Assembly (NCBI GenBank): GCA_001689445.1
Contig: LUJN01000042.1
Location: forward strand, 1-64,000
Reading direction: 5' to 3'
Origin: Bacteroidales bacterium M3
Lineage (GTDB): Bacteria > Bacteroidota > Bacteroidia > Bacteroidales > Muribaculaceae
DNA length: 64,000 nt
Positions 54,196-62,376 of the stretch are shown here, one piece after another. Position numbers and translations under genes: made by a program. Numbering within the stretch: position 1 is the stretch's first letter; the number at the start of each line of letters is the position of its first letter. The notes beneath the pieces were generated by a model. That model did no database searches and was not told the DNA's origin. It saw nothing but the letters and a program-made list of their open reading frames with translations.

Positions 54196-54726
54196 TCAAT
54201 CAATCTTCTCGACGAGCGACGGGTGGATAAATGTCGTCGCCACGGCGGCAATCCCGGGAATACACACGACAACACGGCGGTCACCGCGAACACGCACGAA
54301 GTACCCTTCCGTGCCCTCAAACAGTCCGCCGGTCACTCTCACGCGGTCGCCCTTGGCAAAGGACGACACATCCGGCTCAAGGTACACCACCTGCTCGTCA
54401 ACCGAACCCGCCACGGCAATAAAGTCCTTCATCTGTTTCTCCGGCACCACCACAGGCACGTTGCGTTCCCGGTCCATTATATAGCGTATCGGCAACGAGG
54501 TGTAGTTCTTCACATCTTCCATTTCCTCACGGCTCGCGTTTAGAAATATAAGGTTATGAATAGCCGGGACAAGCACCTTTATGCGGCGCTCGCCCCTTAT
54601 CTGTATGCGATGGGTGAGTGGAAGAAAACATTTCAGACGGCGCGCCTCAAGCTCTTGCTTCACCTTCATCTCACGGTTGTAGGTCACTCTGAGGGCATAC
54701 CATTGCCTGTCCGTAGCCGTCGTCAT
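54196..54726 (-). CDS. upxY: UpxY-family transcription antiterminator (NusG-like)
   Basis: The 176-aa protein has an N-terminal NusG-type domain (QWYALRVTYNREMKVKQELE, then FLPLTHRIQIRGERRIK and LIFLNASREEM) and a C-terminal KOW domain (FAKGDRVRVTGGLFEGTEGY). UpxY proteins are RfaH-like factors that let RNA polymerase read through long capsule operons after binding at the 5' leader. The first-gene position and start at this Met fit the family. No upxZ gene, which in B. fragilis encodes the inhibitor of other UpxY proteins, follows it. Confidence 0.93.
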   Translation of the reverse strand: MTTATDRQWYALRVTYNREMKVKQELEARRLKCFLPLTHRIQIRGERRIKVLVPAIHNLIFLNASREEMEDVKNYTSLPIRYIMDRERNVPVVVPEKQMKDFIAVAGSVDEQVVYLEPDVSSFAKGDRVRVTGGLFEGTEGYFVRVRGDRRVVVCIPGIAAVATTFIHPSLVEKID

Positions 54727-55060
54727 TTGTTTGATTTGAATAGCGTGTGTTTGGGTAATACAAAGGGTCGTCAAAACAGGTAAACTGTTGACTTGTAATT
54801 TGTTGCGATTTGGTGTTCCGTCCGGAATGAGTCCATTTATTCGCACTGTTCCCGCCCGTTGCTGCGGGGAGGTTTGGGTACGCAAAATTAAGCAATAAAA
54901 TTGATATGACCCACTTTGGGGACGGAAAAATAAGTGAAAATGCGTGTTAAATGCTTGTTGGCGGATTTTGGACTATGCAGATATAATTATTCTCCCATAT
55001 TCACGTTACATATTCATGGGTTGCCTTTGGTGCCCTGATTTAATGACCATTCATTATTAA
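54727..55060. other. Divergent intergenic region upstream of upxY and the receptor
   Basis: This 334-base gap holds no gene. It contains the candidate upxY -7 box at 54883-54890 and, within the upxY leader, the hairpin-forming CCCGC (54851-54855) and GCGGGG (54864-54869). The right half is AT-rich and shows no convincing Bacteroidetes promoter for the receptor gene. I saw no long inverted repeats of the kind that flank invertible capsule promoters. Confidence 0.6.
54883..54890 (-). promoter_or_regulatory. Candidate -7 box of the capsule operon
   Basis: Leftward, TAATTTTG fits TAnnTTTG exactly. Transcription would start near 54876 and give a leader of about 150 bases before upxY, long enough for a UpxY recruitment site. 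No TTTG is seen at the expected -33 place, so the promoter may be weak or need an activator. Confidence 0.5.
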
Positions 55061-57487
55061 ATGAACAGACTTCAACGACATATATTATTGATGATTGTCG
55101 TCCTGCTTGGGGCGGCTTTTGGTGCGTCTGCAGCCGACGTAAAGATTCATGGCAAGATTACCGATCCCGACAACGAGGCAATCGAGTTTGTCACAGTGCG
55201 CATTGCCGGCACGGCCATCGGTACTACATCCGGCCTTGACGGAGGCTACACCCTCTCGACCGCCGCATCCGACACCATCACCGTCATCTTCACCTGCATC
55301 GGCTACCGCGAGGAGAAGCGGTCGCTGTTTGACGCGAAGGGTGATGTGACCCTCAATATGCGCATGCAGAAGAACACCAAGCAGCTTCAGGAAGTCGAGG
55401 TGCAGGAGGTGCGCAAGCAGACCGGCTCGATACAGAAGATTGACGCGGGTGCCTACAAGCTTGCTCCCGATGTGTCGGGCGGCAGCGTCGAGGCGATGCT
55501 GACGACGATGGCCGGGGTCAACTCCTCCAACGAGATGTCGTCGCAGTACTCCGTGCGCGGCGGCACGTTTGACGAAAACTCGGTCTACATCAACGGCATC
55601 GAGGTCTACCGCCCGCAGCTCATCAGCTCGGGGCAGCAGGAGGGGCTTAGTATTATCAATCCCGATATGGTGGGGGCCATCGGCTTCTCCACGGGTGGTT
55701 TCACGGCCGAATATGGCGACAAGATGTCGAGCGTGCTCGATATTACCTACCGTGAGCCTGAGTCGTTTGAAGGCTCTGTCTCGGCCAGCCTCATGGGTGG
55801 CAGTGTGGCGATAGGGCAGGGGACGCGCAAGTTCTCTCAGCTCCATGGCGTGCGCTACAAGAGCAACGCGTCGTTGCTCAGCTCCATGGAGACCAAGGGT
55901 GAGTATGACCCAAAATATTTTGATTACCAAACGAATATCGCTTTCCGCTTTTCACCGAAGTGGCGAGTGTCGTTCCTGGGTAATATCGCTATCAACAACT
56001 ACAAGTTTATCCCCGCGAGCCGTACCACCAACTTTGGAACATCATCCGACGCCAAGCAGTTTAAGGTCTATTTTGACGGTCAGGAACGCGACAAGTTTGA
56101 GACCTACTTTGGCGCGCTTACGCTCGGATTTCGGCCCAACAAGAACAACGACTTCGCTTTCCTCGCTTCGGGTTATCTTACCAACGAACTTGTCACTTAC
56201 GACATCACCGGCGAATATTGGCTCGACCAGGCCGGTACGACCGGCGACTCCGACTCTGAGGGCATCGGCGGGGAGCTTGGGGTAGGCTCCTATCATGAGC
56301 ATGCCCGCAACCGCCTCAAGGCCTCGGTCATCTCCGTTGCCCTCAAGGGAAACACTGCCATTGGCAAACATTCGCTAACCTATGGCATCAATTTCAATCA
56401 CGAGTCGATTCTCGACCGCACACGCGAGTGGGAACGTCGCGACTCTGCCGGCTACACGCTGCCCACCGATCCCGAACAGGTGAAGATGATATATACCCTC
56501 TCCTCCCACCACGACCTGTCGACCAACCGCCTCTCGATGTTCGTCCAGGACACTTATCGCCTGAATGTCACGCCGGGGTTGTTCACGTTTAATGCCGGTG
56601 TGCGCCTTTCCTATTGGGACTTCAACCGCGAGTTTCTTGTTTCCCCACGCGTCAATGTCGGCTTCATCCCTGCCGCCAACTCCCATTGGGCGTTCCGTTT
56701 TGCCACGGGTCTTTACTACCAGTCCCCGTTCTACAAGGAGTATCGCCGTCCGGTTGATGACGGCATGGGCAATCAGGTCATAGTGCTTAATGATGAGATA
56801 AAGTCACAGCGCAGTTTCCATCTCATTCTTGGGGCCGACTATACGTTCCGCGCTATGAACCGTCCGTTCAAGCTCTCGGCCGAAGCCTATTACAAAGCGT
56901 TGTCAAACCTCATTCCTTATGAGATTGACAACCTCAAGATCGTCTACACAGGCGTCAACTCCTCCAAGGGCTTCACTGCCGGTCTCGACTTGAAACTCTA
57001 CGGCCAGTTTGTCCCTGATGCGGACTCGTGGATAAGTTTCTCGCTCATGAAGACCCAGGAAGACCTGCATGGTGTCAAGGTGCCGCGCCCGACCGACCAG
57101 CGTTACAGTTTCGCGCTCTACTTCACCGACTACTTCCCCAAAGTGCCAAAACTCCGTTTCTCCCTGCGTGGCATCTTCTCCGACGGCCTCCCCACCACCG
57201 CTCCCCGCACCACCCGCGACCAGGGCTATTTCCGCGCTCCCGCCTACAAGCGTATCGATGTCGGTCTCTCCTACGGCCTGCTTACGCCCCCCAAGGACGG
57301 CGAGCCGCGCACCAACTTTTGGCGCCACTTCAAGAGCATATGGGTAGGGGTTGATTGCTTCAACCTGTTCGATATATCCAACGTCAGCAGCTATTATTGG
57401 GTCACCGACGTTAACAACATCCAGTACGCCGTCCCCAACTACCTCACCCGCCGCCAGCTCAACGTGCGCCTCACCGTCGACTTCTGA
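55061..57487 (+). CDS. TonB-dependent outer-membrane receptor with CarboxypepD_reg-like domain
   Basis: The 808-aa protein starts with a signal peptide (MNRLQRHILLMIVVLLGAAF, cut after ASA). A carboxypeptidase-regulatory-like domain follows (about 27-115, with IHGKITDPDNEAIEFVTVRI), then a plug (about 125-235, with SSQYSVRGGTFDENSVYING and FTAEYGDKMSSVLDI). A beta-barrel ends in NVRLTVDF, with the usual terminal aromatic residue. It imports an unknown ligand using TonB energy. No SusD-type lipoprotein follows, so it is not a standard glycan SusCD pair; an iron complex, vitamin or peptide is possible. Confidence 0.92.
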   Translation: MNRLQRHILLMIVVLLGAAFGASAADVKIHGKITDPDNEAIEFVTVRIAGTAIGTTSGLDGGYTLSTAASDTITVIFTCIGYREEKRSLFDAKGDVTLNMRMQKNTKQLQEVEVQEVRKQTGSIQKIDAGAYKLAPDVSGGSVEAMLTTMAGVNSSNEMSSQYSVRGGTFDENSVYINGIEVYRPQLISSGQQEGLSIINPDMVGAIGFSTGGFTAEYGDKMSSVLDITYREPESFEGSVSASLMGGSVAIGQGTRKFSQLHGVRYKSNASLLSSMETKGEYDPKYFDYQTNIAFRFSPKWRVSFLGNIAINNYKFIPASRTTNFGTSSDAKQFKVYFDGQERDKFETYFGALTLGFRPNKNNDFAFLASGYLTNELVTYDITGEYWLDQAGTTGDSDSEGIGGELGVGSYHEHARNRLKASVISVALKGNTAIGKHSLTYGINFNHESILDRTREWERRDSAGYTLPTDPEQVKMIYTLSSHHDLSTNRLSMFVQDTYRLNVTPGLFTFNAGVRLSYWDFNREFLVSPRVNVGFIPAANSHWAFRFATGLYYQSPFYKEYRRPVDDGMGNQVIVLNDEIKSQRSFHLILGADYTFRAMNRPFKLSAEAYYKALSNLIPYEIDNLKIVYTGVNSSKGFTAGLDLKLYGQFVPDADSWISFSLMKTQEDLHGVKVPRPTDQRYSFALYFTDYFPKVPKLRFSLRGIFSDGLPTTAPRTTRDQGYFRAPAYKRIDVGLSYGLLTPPKDGEPRTNFWRHFKSIWVGVDCFNLFDISNVSSYYWVTDVNNIQYAVPNYLTRRQLNVRLTVDF

Positions 57488-57562
57488 CTTCGTTCCCATC
57501 CCTCTATGCGACAAATGCCAAGCTAATCTCTGAACATTATTTCATTATTATAATGACGTTGG

Positions 57563-57593
57563 GTTGAAGATAGCGGAGAATTTTGTAATTTTG
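57563..57593 (+). promoter_or_regulatory. Promoter of valS
   Basis: GTTG (57563-57566) and TAATTTTG (57586-57593) are 19 bases apart. The -7 box is exact, the -33 box has three of four bases. The ATG of valS is at 57620. Confidence 0.6.
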
Positions 57594-57619
57594 CGGTAAA
57601 ATTAAATAGAGAGAAGAGT

Positions 57620-60319
57620 ATGAATGAGCTTGCTACCAAATACAGCCCTGCGGAAGTCGAGGGGAAATGGTATGACTACTGGATGGAGCACGACCTGTTC
57701 AAGTCGGTGCCCGACGGTCGCGAACCCTATACGATAGTCATTCCGCCGCCTAATGTGACGGGCGTGCTCCACATGGGCCACATGCTCAACAACACGATAC
57801 AGGATATCCTCATACGCCGTGCGCGTATGGAGGGGAAGAACGCCCTTTGGGCACCAGGCACCGACCATGCCGCCATCGCCACCGAGGCCAAGGTGGTGAA
57901 GAAGCTCGCCGAGCAGGGCATACGCAAGCTCGACCTCACCCGCGAGGAGTTTCTGGAGCATGTGTGGGACTGGACCCGTACTCATGGCGGCATCATCCTT
58001 GAACAGTTGAAGAAGCTCGGCGCGTCATGCGACTGGAGCCGCACGGCGTTCACGATGGACGAGAAACGCTATCAGAGCGTCATCAAGGTGTTTGTCGACC
58101 TCTACAACAAGGGACTGATATATCGTGGCCTACGCATGGTCAACTGGGATCCCGAGGCCAAGACGGCTCTCTCAAACGAGGAGGTCATCTATCAGGACGA
58201 ACACAGCAAGCTCTATTATCTGAAATATTACGTGGCCGAGGATGACGGCTCGGGCGAGACAGGCGACGAGGGCGAGGTTGTGCATCGCGATGCCGCCGGA
58301 CGCCGATATGCCGTGGTGGCCACGACGCGTCCCGAGACTATCATGGGCGACACCGCCATGTGCATCAACCCCAAGGACCCCAAAAACCGCTGGCTCTCGG
58401 GCAAGCGTGTCATCGTGCCCCTTGTCAACCGCGTTATCCCAGTCATCGAAGACCGTTATGTGGACGTGGAATTTGGTACAGGCTGCCTGAAGGTCACTCC
58501 GGCTCACGACACCAACGACTACATGCTCGGCAAGCAGCACAACCTTGAGACTATCGACATCTTCAATCCCGACGGCACAATTTCAGAGGCCGGGCAGCTG
58601 TATGTAGGCATGGATCGCTTTGCTGTGCGCGAGCAGATAGCCAAGGATCTTGCCGAAGCCGGGCTGCTCGAAAAGGTTGAGGACTACGACAATAAGGTCG
58701 GTTACTCCGAGCGTACCCATGTGCCCATCGAGCCGCGTCTGTGCCTCCAATGGTTCATGAAGATGCAGCATTTTGCCGATATGGCGTTGCCTCCGGTCAT
58801 GAACGATGAGCTAAAATTTTATCCCCCGAAATACAAATCCACCTACAAGAACTGGCTTGAGAACATCCAGGACTGGTGCATAAGCCGCCAGTTGTGGTGG
58901 GGACACCGCATTCCCGCCTACTATCTGACACCCGAAGGGGCAGAGGAGGATGAGGTGTATGTTGTGGCCGAGACCCCTGAGGAGGCATTGGCTCTCGCCA
59001 AGGAAAAGACGGGCAACGACGCGTTGACCCTCGCCGACCTGCGTCAGGACGAGGACGCGCTCGACACGTGGTTCTCCTCGTGGCTGTGGCCCATCTCCCT
59101 CTTTGACGGCATTAACAATCCGGGCAACGAGGAGATAAAGTACTACTATCCGACATCCGACCTCGTGACGGGACCTGACATCATATTCTTCTGGGTATCG
59201 CGCATGATTATGTCGGGCTACGAGTACATGGGCGACATGCCGTTCCGCAATGTCTACTTCACCGGCATCGTGCGCGACAAGCTTGGACGCAAGATGTCAA
59301 AGTCGCTCGGCAACTCGCCCGATCCGCTCGACCTCATCGCCACCTACGGTGCCGACGGCGTGCGCATGGGCATGATGCTTGCCGCCCCTGCCGGCAACGA
59401 TATTCTCTATGACGACAAGCTTTGTGAGCAGGGCCGCAACTTCTGCAACAAGATATGGAACGCATTCCGCCTCGTCAAGGGGTGGGAGAGGGCCGATATC
59501 CCGCAGCCCGAGTATGCCCGCTGTGCCGTTGAATGGTTTGGCGCGCAGCTCGACGCCACCCTCATTGAGTTGAAGGAACTGTTCTCCAAGTTCCGTCTGT
59601 CGGAAGCCCTTATGGCTGTATACCGCCTGTTTTGGGACGAGTTCTCCTCATGGTATCTTGAGATGGTAAAGCCCGCTTACGGTCAGCCTATAGATAACGC
59701 CACCTACGAGGCGACCATCGGCTACTTTGATGCTCTGTTACGCCTGCTTCACCCGTTCATGCCGTTCATCACCGAGGAGCTGTGGCAGTCTATCGACGAC
59801 CGCCGCGATGGCGAGTCAATAATGTATGCCCCCATCCCCGAGCCGTCGGACAGGGATAGCAAGGCTATACTTGACGCCATGGAGCGTGCCAAGGAGATAA
59901 TCGTTGGCGTACGCGGAGTGCGCGCCGCAAAGAATATTCCCAACAAGGAGCCGTTGACCCTTAATGTAGTCGGGGCGCATGATGCATCCGAGGATTCGGT
60001 CATCATCAAGATTGCCAACCTCGATGCCATCAACCCCGATGCAGTAAAAGACCCCGCTGCCGCCTCGTTCCTTGTCGGCACGACCGAGTTCAATGTTCCC
60101 CTCGTCAACAGCATTGACGTAGAGGCCGAGTTGGCCAAGCTGCGCAAGGACCTTGAACACTATGAGGGATTTCTTGCGAGTGTCGAGAAGAAGCTCTCCA
60201 ACGAGCGGTTTGTCTCCAGCGCACCCGCAGCGGTGGTGCAGAATGAGCGCAACAAGAAGGCTGATGCCGAGACCAAGATAAAGGCCCTGCGCGAAAGCAT
60301 CGCCGCCCTTACGAAATAG
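57620..60319 (+). CDS. valS: Valyl-tRNA synthetase
   Basis: The 899-aa class I synthetase charges tRNA-Val. It has the HIGH-type motif HMGH at residues 51-54 in [16 protein letters not shown], an editing domain with [13 protein letters not shown], the KMSKS loop at 558-562 in [18 protein letters not shown], and a C-terminal coiled coil ([20 protein letters not shown]). The length is typical. It carries its own promoter and is followed after 12 bases by a possible short gene and lysO genes on the same strand. Confidence 0.98.
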   Translation: MNELATKYSPAEVEGKWYDYWMEHDLFKSVPDGREPYTIVIPPPNVTGVLHMGHMLNNTIQDILIRRARMEGKNALWAPGTDHAAIATEAKVVKKLAEQGIRKLDLTREEFLEHVWDWTRTHGGIILEQLKKLGASCDWSRTAFTMDEKRYQSVIKVFVDLYNKGLIYRGLRMVNWDPEAKTALSNEEVIYQDEHSKLYYLKYYVAEDDGSGETGDEGEVVHRDAAGRRYAVVATTRPETIMGDTAMCINPKDPKNRWLSGKRVIVPLVNRVIPVIEDRYVDVEFGTGCLKVTPAHDTNDYMLGKQHNLETIDIFNPDGTISEAGQLYVGMDRFAVREQIAKDLAEAGLLEKVEDYDNKVGYSERTHVPIEPRLCLQWFMKMQHFADMALPPVMNDELKFYPPKYKSTYKNWLENIQDWCISRQLWWGHRIPAYYLTPEGAEEDEVYVVAETPEEALALAKEKTGNDALTLADLRQDEDALDTWFSSWLWPISLFDGINNPGNEEIKYYYPTSDLVTGPDIIFFWVSRMIMSGYEYMGDMPFRNVYFTGIVRDKLGRKMSKSLGNSPDPLDLIATYGADGVRMGMMLAAPAGNDILYDDKLCEQGRNFCNKIWNAFRLVKGWERADIPQPEYARCAVEWFGAQLDATLIELKELFSKFRLSEALMAVYRLFWDEFSSWYLEMVKPAYGQPIDNATYEATIGYFDALLRLLHPFMPFITEELWQSIDDRRDGESIMYAPIPEPSDRDSKAILDAMERAKEIIVGVRGVRAAKNIPNKEPLTLNVVGAHDASEDSVIIKIANLDAINPDAVKDPAAASFLVGTTEFNVPLVNSIDVEAELAKLRKDLEHYEGFLASVEKKLSNERFVSSAPAAVVQNERNKKADAETKIKALRESIAALTK

Positions 60320-60331
60320 CGGAATCCCGAT

Positions 60332-60442
60332 ATGGCAATCAACCCAAACCGACAATCAGGCCGTGATATCATGCGATACGTGATACTCGGCCTGATTGTT
60401 GCCATTACAGTTGCATGGTGGCTGCTCGCCGCAGACCGATGA
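60332..60442 (+). CDS. Possible 36-aa single-pass membrane microprotein
   Basis: ATG at 60332 opens MAINPNRQSGRDIMRYVILG, followed by a hydrophobic helix (to AITVAWWLLAADR) and a stop at 60442. A basic N-terminus before one membrane helix is typical of small bacterial membrane proteins. The frame starts 12 bases after valS and ends 7 bases before the lysO part, so it fills the gap with operon-like spacing. I do not recognise a family. It may be a partner of the split LysO exporter, or a chance frame. Confidence 0.45.
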   Translation: MAINPNRQSGRDIMRYVILGLIVAITVAWWLLAADR

Positions 60443-60449
60443 CCGGCAT

Positions 60450-60755
60450 ATGTTCACTATCCTCGCTTTCTTGATTTCGGGCATGGCCCTCGGCATATTG
60501 TTGCGCCGAGGAGGGGTCAAGTCGTCTTTACTCGGCAAGTTGATGCCGATTGTCAGCCGTGGTATCATGGCGCTAATATATCTTTTGCTGTTCCTTTTCG
60601 GCATACGTCTCGGCGCCGACCGCGAGGTTGTCTCCAACCTTTCGACGCTTGGATGGCAATCGTTGCTGCTTTGCGTCGCCGCAATGGCGGGGAGTATATT
60701 TTTCACCCTCATTACCGAGCGTATACTACGGAAAGTCAGGGCAGGCAAAAATTGA
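60450..60755 (+). CDS. LysO-family transporter, N-terminal part as separate protein
   Basis: The 101-aa protein has three membrane helices and matches the N-terminal third of the LysO (YbjE, DUF340) lysine exporter, with FTILAFLISGMALGILLRRG and LIYLLLFLFGIRLGADREVV. It ends with a stop codon, and the rest of the exporter starts six bases later. Many Bacteroides genomes carry the same two-gene form, so I read it as a natural split rather than a frameshift. The frame is open for 18 codons upstream; I use the Met after the microprotein stop. Confidence 0.82.
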   Translation: MFTILAFLISGMALGILLRRGGVKSSLLGKLMPIVSRGIMALIYLLLFLFGIRLGADREVVSNLSTLGWQSLLLCVAAMAGSIFFTLITERILRKVRAGKN

Positions 60756-60761
60756 CAACAT

Positions 60762-61385
60762 ATGTGGGGTAGCGCGATTATCTTGATACTTTTTCTCGTC
60801 GGGGGACTTATCGGCTATTCTGGTGTCATTGACTATGCTGCCATTCCCGGGGGGCTCTCTTTCACCGTCCTCGGAGCGATGATTTTCCTTATAGGGTTGA
60901 GCCTCGGGCTTGATCGCAACATCGGGCGCACATTGCGCGGCATGCGTTGGGACATACTGCTTTATCCTGTTGCCACGGTGGTGGGCACGCTTGTCTTTGC
61001 AGCCATTGTTGCCTTATTTTTGCCACAATTGGGACTTGCAGAATCTCTTGCCGTCGATAGTGCGGTAGGGTACTACTCCCTTGCTTCCGTATTGATTGTT
61101 GATGTCAGGTCGGCGGTTGACCCGTCGGGGGCGGTAGCGTTGGGCACGGTCGCGCTGATGGCAAATATACTGCGTGAGCTGATTACCCTTGTCGGCGCGC
61201 CGCTCATCGTGCGCTATTTTGGCCGGCGGTCGCTCGTCTCGTGCGGCGGCGTCACGGCGATAGACGTCACGCTGCCCGTCATTCGCCGCTATGCCGGCGA
61301 GGATATGGTTCCCCTTGCCGTGGTGAGCGGCATCCTGCTCGAAATCGCCGTTCCCTTAATGGTCGTCACATTCGCCTCGATGTAA
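60762..61385 (+). CDS. lysO: Lysine exporter LysO family protein, C-terminal part
   Basis: The 207-aa membrane protein has about six helices and matches the larger part of LysO: GAMIFLIGLSLGLDRNIG, the conserved DSAVGYYSLASVLI, and LMANILRELITLVGAPLIV. In E. coli LysO exports lysine and toxic analogues such as thialysine. It probably acts with the 101-aa protein encoded just before it. The gene ends directly at the stop codon of the convergent solute-binding gene, with no base between and no visible terminator. Confidence 0.88.
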   Translation: MWGSAIILILFLVGGLIGYSGVIDYAAIPGGLSFTVLGAMIFLIGLSLGLDRNIGRTLRGMRWDILLYPVATVVGTLVFAAIVALFLPQLGLAESLAVDSAVGYYSLASVLIVDVRSAVDPSGAVALGTVALMANILRELITLVGAPLIVRYFGRRSLVSCGGVTAIDVTLPVIRRYAGEDMVPLAVVSGILLEIAVPLMVVTFASM

Positions 61386-62210
61386 CTATTTGAAATACCG
61401 TCGTTCCAACTCACGGTAAGCCTCGCTCTCCTTTGTGGCACGCAGCCACGAGTCGATGCTGTCGCCGAGTATTGTCTCATTCTTGTTCATCACCCACGAC
61501 TGGAACTGCGTGAAGGAGATATTGGTCGATATGTCGATGTCGGGATAGTCGCGTGCAAGTTCGCGTGCTATTCGCTCGTTGATGACGGCTTGTCTTATCT
61601 CGCCTGTCGCAGTCATCATAAACAGTTGCTCTGCCCCATACCGAGGTTCAAACATGGTGTATATCGTGTCGCCGATCTCGCGTGCGAGATTTGATACACG
61701 GTCGGCTATCGGCGACCGCTCCACGACCCACACGGTGTCTCCGGCGAGGTCAAGCTGTGACTTTATGCGACATTCTCCTGTACTGTCCTTGAGCTGCACA
61801 AGCACCTGGCGGTCAAGGTAGACCGGCTCGGAAAACCGGTACCGCTCGCGGTTTTCAGCCGTTATCGGCATCGCCGCCACTACGATGTCATAATATCCCT
61901 TTTCCATGCCGTCGAGAGCCTTTCCGAGTGCCACGATAGGATGAAACTTGACGGCCGCGCCATGATTGGCGGCTATCATCCTAAGCAGGTCGTAGTTAAA
62001 TCCCCCGAGCGTGTCATCATATGTGTATATTGACAGCGGTGCGTACTCTATTGCGACATCGATGGTGTCGCCTTGTGACGGTTTCTCTGCCGACGCCGTG
62101 GTTATGGCGGTGTAGCGGCATCGCTTCATGGCAGCCATCACTCCGATGGCGACGAGCAGCAACGTGATATACAGCACGATGCGTCCTCCGTAGGTTTTCA
62201 TCTTTTCCAT
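61386..62210 (-). CDS. Periplasmic solute-binding protein family 3 (MltF-N-like)
   Basis: The 274-aa protein has an N-terminal membrane anchor or uncleaved signal (about residues 10-27) and a bacterial extracellular solute-binding fold: DVAIEYAPLSIYTYDDTLGG, YDIVVAAMPITAENRERYRF and GDTVWVVERSPIADRV. This fold binds amino acids or peptidoglycan-derived fragments. No ABC transporter genes are near, and no transglycosylase domain follows, so it may be a sensor or an orphan binding protein. It faces the lysine exporter genes tail to tail and follows the porin gene on the same strand. Confidence 0.85.
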   Translation of the reverse strand: MEKMKTYGGRIVLYITLLLVAIGVMAAMKRCRYTAITTASAEKPSQGDTIDVAIEYAPLSIYTYDDTLGGFNYDLLRMIAANHGAAVKFHPIVALGKALDGMEKGYYDIVVAAMPITAENRERYRFSEPVYLDRQVLVQLKDSTGECRIKSQLDLAGDTVWVVERSPIADRVSNLAREIGDTIYTMFEPRYGAEQLFMMTATGEIRQAVINERIARELARDYPDIDISTNISFTQFQSWVMNKNETILGDSIDSWLRATKESEAYRELERRYFK

Positions 62211-62249
62211 ATGGTATTATTTTTTAACGTGGAATGTTGTAGGAGTCAT

Positions 62250-62325
62250 TGTAGGGACATGCCTTTGGCATGTTTAATATGCCGTGAATGAGCATGAGTC
62301 AACATGCCAAAGGCATGTCCCTACA
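62250..62325. repeat. Perfect 25-base inverted repeat with palindromic arms (REP-like, copy C)
   Basis: The arms at 62250-62274 and 62301-62325 are exact inverted copies, separated by 26 bases. Each arm contains its own palindrome, ACATGCC-TTT-GGCATGT or its complement, after TGTAGGGAC. It lies between the porin stop (62377) and the start of the solute-binding gene (62210), where it could form a large hairpin in the joint transcript. The TGTAGGGAC start links it to copy A at 279-298. Confidence 0.8.
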
Positions 62326-62376
62326 TCATCCGGATATATTTATTTGCAACAATCCCCATATTATATATTAGTGTTT

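Larger units (their letters stand above)
26297..54726 (-). other. Capsular/exopolysaccharide biosynthesis locus (28 genes, one direction)
   Basis: All genes from upxY (54726) to the LytM-like gene (26297) read leftward with gaps of 66 bases or less and many ATGA or TAATG overlaps. No internal terminator was seen. The content is that of a Wzx/Wzy-type locus: antiterminator, flippase, polymerase, glycosyltransferases, sugar-nucleotide enzymes and initiating transferases. Export genes (wza, wzc) are absent, as is usual in Bacteroides loci. The central part (about 38.1-50.6 kb) is AT-rich: the 60 bases from 38941 hold 18 G/C, against 37 of 60 from 22801 in a flanking gene. Confidence 0.9.

Noticed and set aside
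54727..55060. Invertible promoter upstream of the capsule operon
   Set aside because: No inverted repeats of 15 bases or more were seen around the -7 box, so phase variation by inversion is not supported here.
55085..55930. 281-codon minus-strand frame inside the receptor gene
   Set aside because: The opposite strand encodes an evident signal peptide, CarboxypepD_reg domain and plug; the antisense frame has no recognisable domain.
60450..61385. LysO split read as a frameshifted pseudogene
   Set aside because: Both parts have proper starts and stops with a six-base gap, and similar two-gene forms are known in Bacteroides.
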